Assembly (NCBI GenBank): GCA_024742475.1
Contig: JANSYI010000025.1
Span: forward strand, 1 to 64,000
DNA: 64,000 bases
Direction of reading: 5' to 3'
Source of the DNA: a bacterium
Lineage (GTDB): Bacteria; Myxococcota_A; Polyangia; Nannocystales; Nannocystaceae
This document shows positions 60,922 through 64,000 of this stretch, piece by piece. The position numbers and the translations under genes are program-made. The notes under the pieces are model-generated. The model ran no database searches, was not told where the DNA came from, and saw only the letters and a program-made list of their open reading frames with translations. Position 1 is the stretch's first letter. Every line of letters begins with the position of its first letter.

Positions 60922-61908
60922 TCAGCTGTCGAACACCGACGCGTCGAGCCGACATGCGGAGGCGTCCCCCTCGGAGTAACCGCCGAGCCCACGATAAGGG
61001 TCGTTGACATCGGCCCAGGTGAGGGAGAAGCCAGGGTCGAAGCACTCCTCCATGACGATGTCACCGAAGAGGAGGTCGCCCTCGCCTTCCACCTCGAGCA
61101 CCTGGCCGCGCGCACGTCCGGCTTCGCTCGCGTCCCACACCATGTCGACCGTGAGGCGCTCGCGCTCGGGTCCGCTCCAGCCTTCTTCGTCGAAGGTACC
61201 CCACGTCGCGAAGTGAAACTCGCCGGCGCCGTCGGGCTGGCGGTCGAACAGGTACGCTTCGTCGCGGTACTCGAGGTCTTCTTCGTCGTTGGTGTAGCGG
61301 AAGCCATCGAAGCTCAGCTCGACCGTCTTCGCTTTGCTGTCCAGCTCGCGGTCGAAGCTGATCTCGATGACCCCGCCAAACGACTCTCCGCCGAACTCTG
61401 GACGGAGGTCTTCGATCTGCCAGATCTCGTCGAAGTCGAGCATGATGCGGCCCCTTCGCGAGGCGTCGTCCTCCGAGAGCTCTCCGGCGAAGATCATGCC
61501 CATCGCGTCGGTGTCGGCGCCCGCACGGCCCGCAAGGAACTCGAACGCGGCTCGAGACTCGTCGCCTTCGATGCGGATCATGAACGACACGTCCTCTCCG
61601 TCCTCGGCGTCGAAGGGCCCGTACACTCTCCACTCACCGTCCTTGCGGGTCGGGGGGTGATCCGAGAGCTCGGTGAGCATTTCACCGAACTCGCCCGCGA
61701 GCTCGGCGACCCAGCCGTTGACGTCGGTCGCGACCTCGTCGGCCAGGGTCATCACCTCGCCCTGTCCGCCCAGCGCCCGAAAGTTGCCCGTGGGCACTTC
61801 GACACGAACGTCGTCAGCCACGAACGCAGGCGTGGCGTGCGTCTCGAGATCGAAGCACCCGGTCAGCGAGAGGGTCAGGATGGTGGCGATTCCCCAGGTC
61901 GTCCGCAT
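60922..61908 (-). CDS. lipoprotein of unknown function
   Basis: 328 residues; signal ends in LSLTGC. The mature part is rich in acidic residues and beta-strands (DSKAKTVELSFDGFRYTNDE, AGEFHFATWGTFDEEG). A single Cys pair is near the end (MEECFD, ASACRL). Weak resemblance to other exported proteins of this kind of genome only. It lies 76 bases beyond the previous leftward gene's start, so it may be co-transcribed with it. Confidence 0.7.
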   Translation of the reverse strand: MRTTWGIATILTLSLTGCFDLETHATPAFVADDVRVEVPTGNFRALGGQGEVMTLADEVATDVNGWVAELAGEFGEMLTELSDHPPTRKDGEWRVYGPFDAEDGEDVSFMIRIEGDESRAAFEFLAGRAGADTDAMGMIFAGELSEDDASRRGRIMLDFDEIWQIEDLRPEFGGESFGGVIEISFDRELDSKAKTVELSFDGFRYTNDEEDLEYRDEAYLFDRQPDGAGEFHFATWGTFDEEGWSGPERERLTVDMVWDASEAGRARGQVLEVEGEGDLLFGDIVMEECFDPGFSLTWADVNDPYRGLGGYSEGDASACRLDASVFDS

Positions 61909-61994
61909 GCCCAACCTCGGTGCGAGCGGCATACCGGGGGGGCCCCTGGAGGAAATCGAGTGATTTCGCGGATCGCCCGCGGCGGCACAGAGCG

Positions 61995-62014
61995 GCGCAA
62001 CACCCGTGTTGCGC
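61995..62014. promoter_or_regulatory. 9-bp-arm inverted repeat
   Basis: GCGCAACAC-CC-GTGTTGCGC, nine-base perfect arms around two bases, 87 bases upstream of the leftward lipoprotein ATG at 61908 and 73 bases after the end of the small membrane-protein gene. It could be an operator or, read leftward, a hairpin with no T-run. Confidence 0.45.
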
Positions 62015-62086
62015 GCTGCAACGCTGCGTCGTGCCACGCTTCGGCGGTGCGAGGTGTCCGAGAATGTGCGCGCCGCAGACTCGCAC

Positions 62087-62365
62087 CTACAAGATGCAGC
62101 AGCCCGCCGCCGCGACGATCGCGAACGAGCCAGCGAACGCGACGTCCTGCTGGCTGAGCCCGGCGATCTCTCGGCGCACCTTGCCGGTCACCTGCCGAAC
62201 GACCCCGATGGAACCGAGCAGCAACCCGAACAGCGCTCCCGCGGTGAGGCCGTATGGGAGCGAAAATGCGCGGGTGCTGAACGCCACCGCGAGAGAAAGT
62301 GCGGAGGCGACCGCGAGAAAGGACCAGGGGAGCGCAGCGTACACGGAACGGGAACGAACAGACAT
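62087..62365 (-). CDS. small membrane protein
   Basis: 92 residues with three likely membrane helices: LPWSFLAVASALSLAVAFST, YGLTAGALFGLLLGSIGVV and VAFAGSFAIVAAAGCCIL. The last ends at the C-terminus. The sequence looks like a small ATP-synthase-like or AtpI-type protein in shape, but no family is certain. It lies between two unrelated genes on the same strand. Confidence 0.6.
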   Translation of the reverse strand: MSVRSRSVYAALPWSFLAVASALSLAVAFSTRAFSLPYGLTAGALFGLLLGSIGVVRQVTGKVRREIAGLSQQDVAFAGSFAIVAAAGCCIL

Positions 62366-62461
62366 TGCGGGCGCCTCGACATGTAGACGGCGATGTTCGC
62401 CGGCGGTTGCACCCGATACGCACGAGCCGACGATTCGATTCTCGCCGGGCCCATTGCCTCC

Positions 62462-64000
62462 TCAGCCGCGTTCGCGATACGCGCGATACCCCTGCATCAG
62501 CGCGAGATAGACCAGGTGGCCAAACACCTGCTGGCCCTCCTCGCTGAGGTGCTTGAGATCCGCGGACATCAGGTTTCGCTCTCGCCACAGCGCGATCGCC
62601 CCCGGACCACCCATCGCCGCTTGGGCGTCGAAGAACGCGCAGCCTTCTTCGAGCGCCACCTTGCGCTGCAGCTCGGTCACGGGCCGCATGGCCTCGACGG
62701 ACGTGGTGCGGCCCCCCTTGCGGACGCCGTGGTCGACCGGGGAGATCACCAGGCACGCCCGTGGGTTCTCGGTGCCGCGATACAGCCCGATGAGCTCACG
62801 GGTCTGCCGCTCGAGCAGCCCGTACTTGCTCTCCTTCATGATGAGGTCGTTGCCGCCGAACTGGAAGACCAGCAGGTCCGGATCTCGCCGGTCGATCTGC
62901 GCGCGGATGTGGTCGGGGTCGGCCTTGAGCATACGCCCGGTGAACGCCCCCAGGTTCGACAGGCCGTCCCACACGACGCCCGGAACGTCGCGCTCGAGCA
63001 CCACGCCGTACAGGCGCCCCCGGCCGGCGTTCACGCGCACCGTCAGCTCGTGAGGGCCGTCGGGGACCTCGAACACCTCGACCTCGTCGACGAGCGTGTC
63101 CGACTTGCCGCGCAGCGTCGTCGGCTCGGCCCCGTCGATGGAGACCTTGATCGGGCCGCCGCGAGGCTCGGCCGCATACCACAGCTCGAAGCGCGAGACC
63201 TTGCGCCCCAGAGCACCCTTTCGAGTGGTGCCGAAGGTGGCCTTGGATGACCCCTTGCTGAGAAACACCGTGCCGCCGTAGCCATAGTGCCCGTCCTTGC
63301 GGCAGCCGTTGATGATGTAGCAGTTCTCCCAGTCGCCCTTCTTGAAGTGAATGCCGCGGTGGCGATAGCTGAGCGTGGGCGTGCTGATGAGGTGCCAGCC
63401 GTGCCCCGCATCGCCGAAACGCCGCTGCATCCGCTGGCGCAGCGCCGAGGTGACATAGTCGCTCGCGATGACCGAGTCGCCCCAGTGGCTCACCCGCGTC
63501 ACCGCTCCTTCGAACCCGGCGTCGGTCTGCGCGAGCTGAGCGTAGAAGCTGTCGAGCGCCGAGGGGTCGGGGAGCTCGAGCGCCTGCGGCACCTCTTCGT
63601 CGTCGTCCGGATGCGGCACGTACGGCGGAAGCCCACCTGCAGCAGGCACATCGACCGCGACGCGATCGGGCAACGGATCCGCATCGTCGTCGTCGACCTG
63701 CTCGGTGGCCACCTCGGCGATCGCGTCCATCGCTGCGAGCTGGTCCTCGCGCGCGCGGACCTCATCCTCCCCGCCCAGGAACTCTCGGCCGATCAGGTTC
63801 CAAAACAGCACCGGGTCGTCCGAGGTCCACGGGCGGGCCCAGTCGGCCGCGGGCACGATGTACGAGACCACGATCATCGCGACCAGCGTGGCCATGCCCG
63901 AGCCGATCTTTCGAAACGTGCCGGCCGGTGGCGCGACGCCGTCGTCCTCGCCCTCGAGCTCGACGCGTTCGACCGGAGGCTCCTGGGTATCGAGGAGCCC
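62462..64000 (-). CDS. membrane-anchored SGNH/GDSL hydrolase, partial at the right edge
   Basis: The reading frame is open to the edge, so the start lies outside the window; at least 512 residues are seen. The visible N-terminal part is cytoplasmic and acidic (RVELEGEDDGVAPP), followed by a membrane helix (MATLVAMIVVSYIVP). The ATG at 63895 is therefore not the start. The exported part is an SGNH hydrolase: Ser in HWGDSVIASD (block I), FQFGGNDLI (block III) and DLKHLSEEG (the Asp-x-x-His pair, block V). Such enzymes remove O-acetyl or acyl groups from polysaccharides or lipids. A proline-rich linker and a sheet insert (VKVSIDGAEPTTLRG-type) precede block III. Confidence 0.85.
   Translation of the reverse strand, partial: GLLDTQEPPVERVELEGEDDGVAPPAGTFRKIGSGMATLVAMIVVSYIVPAADWARPWTSDDPVLFWNLIGREFLGGEDEVRAREDQLAAMDAIAEVATEQVDDDDADPLPDRVAVDVPAAGGLPPYVPHPDDDEEVPQALELPDPSALDSFYAQLAQTDAGFEGAVTRVSHWGDSVIASDYVTSALRQRMQRRFGDAGHGWHLISTPTLSYRHRGIHFKKGDWENCYIINGCRKDGHYGYGGTVFLSKGSSKATFGTTRKGALGRKVSRFELWYAAEPRGGPIKVSIDGAEPTTLRGKSDTLVDEVEVFEVPDGPHELTVRVNAGRGRLYGVVLERDVPGVVWDGLSNLGAFTGRMLKADPDHIRAQIDRRDPDLLVFQFGGNDLIMKESKYGLLERQTRELIGLYRGTENPRACLVISPVDHGVRKGGRTTSVEAMRPVTELQRKVALEEGCAFFDAQAAMGGPGAIALWRERNLMSADLKHLSEEGQQVFGHLVYLALMQGYRAYRERG

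Overview
The window is a GC-rich, gene-dense stretch of bacterial chromosome. It most resembles a myxobacterium of the Nannocystis/Enhygromyxa/Plesiocystis group (inference). The signs are a very high third-position GC, a MYXO-CTERM-type C-terminal tail on one protein, a large number of lipoproteins whose mature N-termini are Asp/Thr/Ser/Gly-rich linkers, Cys-rich CGDG..CDDG repeats, Sel1-like and TPR proteins, and several sigma factors. No rRNA, tRNA, CRISPR array, insertion sequence, phage gene or broken gene was seen.

Layout. 1-9.4 kb: an ArfB-type ribosome rescue factor, a TerB-like protein, an aldehyde dehydrogenase flanked by two TetR regulators, exported proteins, two c-type cytochromes and a double-PDZ lipoprotein. 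9.4-24.8 kb: a TPR membrane protein, a 2051-residue alpha-2-macroglobulin lipoprotein followed by a clan-CD (caspase-like) peptidase with an EF-hand, a primary-type sigma factor whose Shine-Dalgarno lies in a 12-bp hairpin, a Nudix-fold protein that has lost its catalytic glutamates, an ECF sigma factor with a membrane partner, and an aldo/keto reductase. 24.8-36.2 kb: alpha-glucan use, with two GH13 amylase lipoproteins, a glycogen-binding-like lipoprotein, a LamB-like porin and a MalK ATPase, then a HugZ-like haem-utilisation protein. 36.3-52.7 kb: iron and haem acquisition. 53.1-64 kb: assorted lipoproteins, a MalE-MalF fusion with MalG (the membrane half of the maltodextrin importer, 20 kb away from MalK), and a membrane-anchored SGNH hydrolase cut by the right edge.

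How the genes work together. The iron region has three parts. (i) A TonB-dependent receptor (36343) faces a five-gene periplasmic module (imelysin, DUF1111 di-haem protein, DUF1513, second imelysin, MauG-like peroxidase) that is read leftward from a Fur-box-like site at 45281. (ii) A leftward Kelch lipoprotein and a rightward operon diverge from an intergenic region with two further Fur-box-like sites. (iii) That rightward operon joins, by 1-4-base overlaps, a small Cys-rich lipoprotein, an HmuY-like haemophore, an HExxH metalloprotease with a MYXO-CTERM tail and a TonB-dependent receptor, with a second HmuY-like protein 15 bases later. This reads as an integrated system for stripping haem from haemoproteins and importing it, and it is the most interesting unit here. 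The glucan genes would cut polymers outside the cell, pass oligomers through the LamB-like porin, and import them with MalEF-MalG-MalK.
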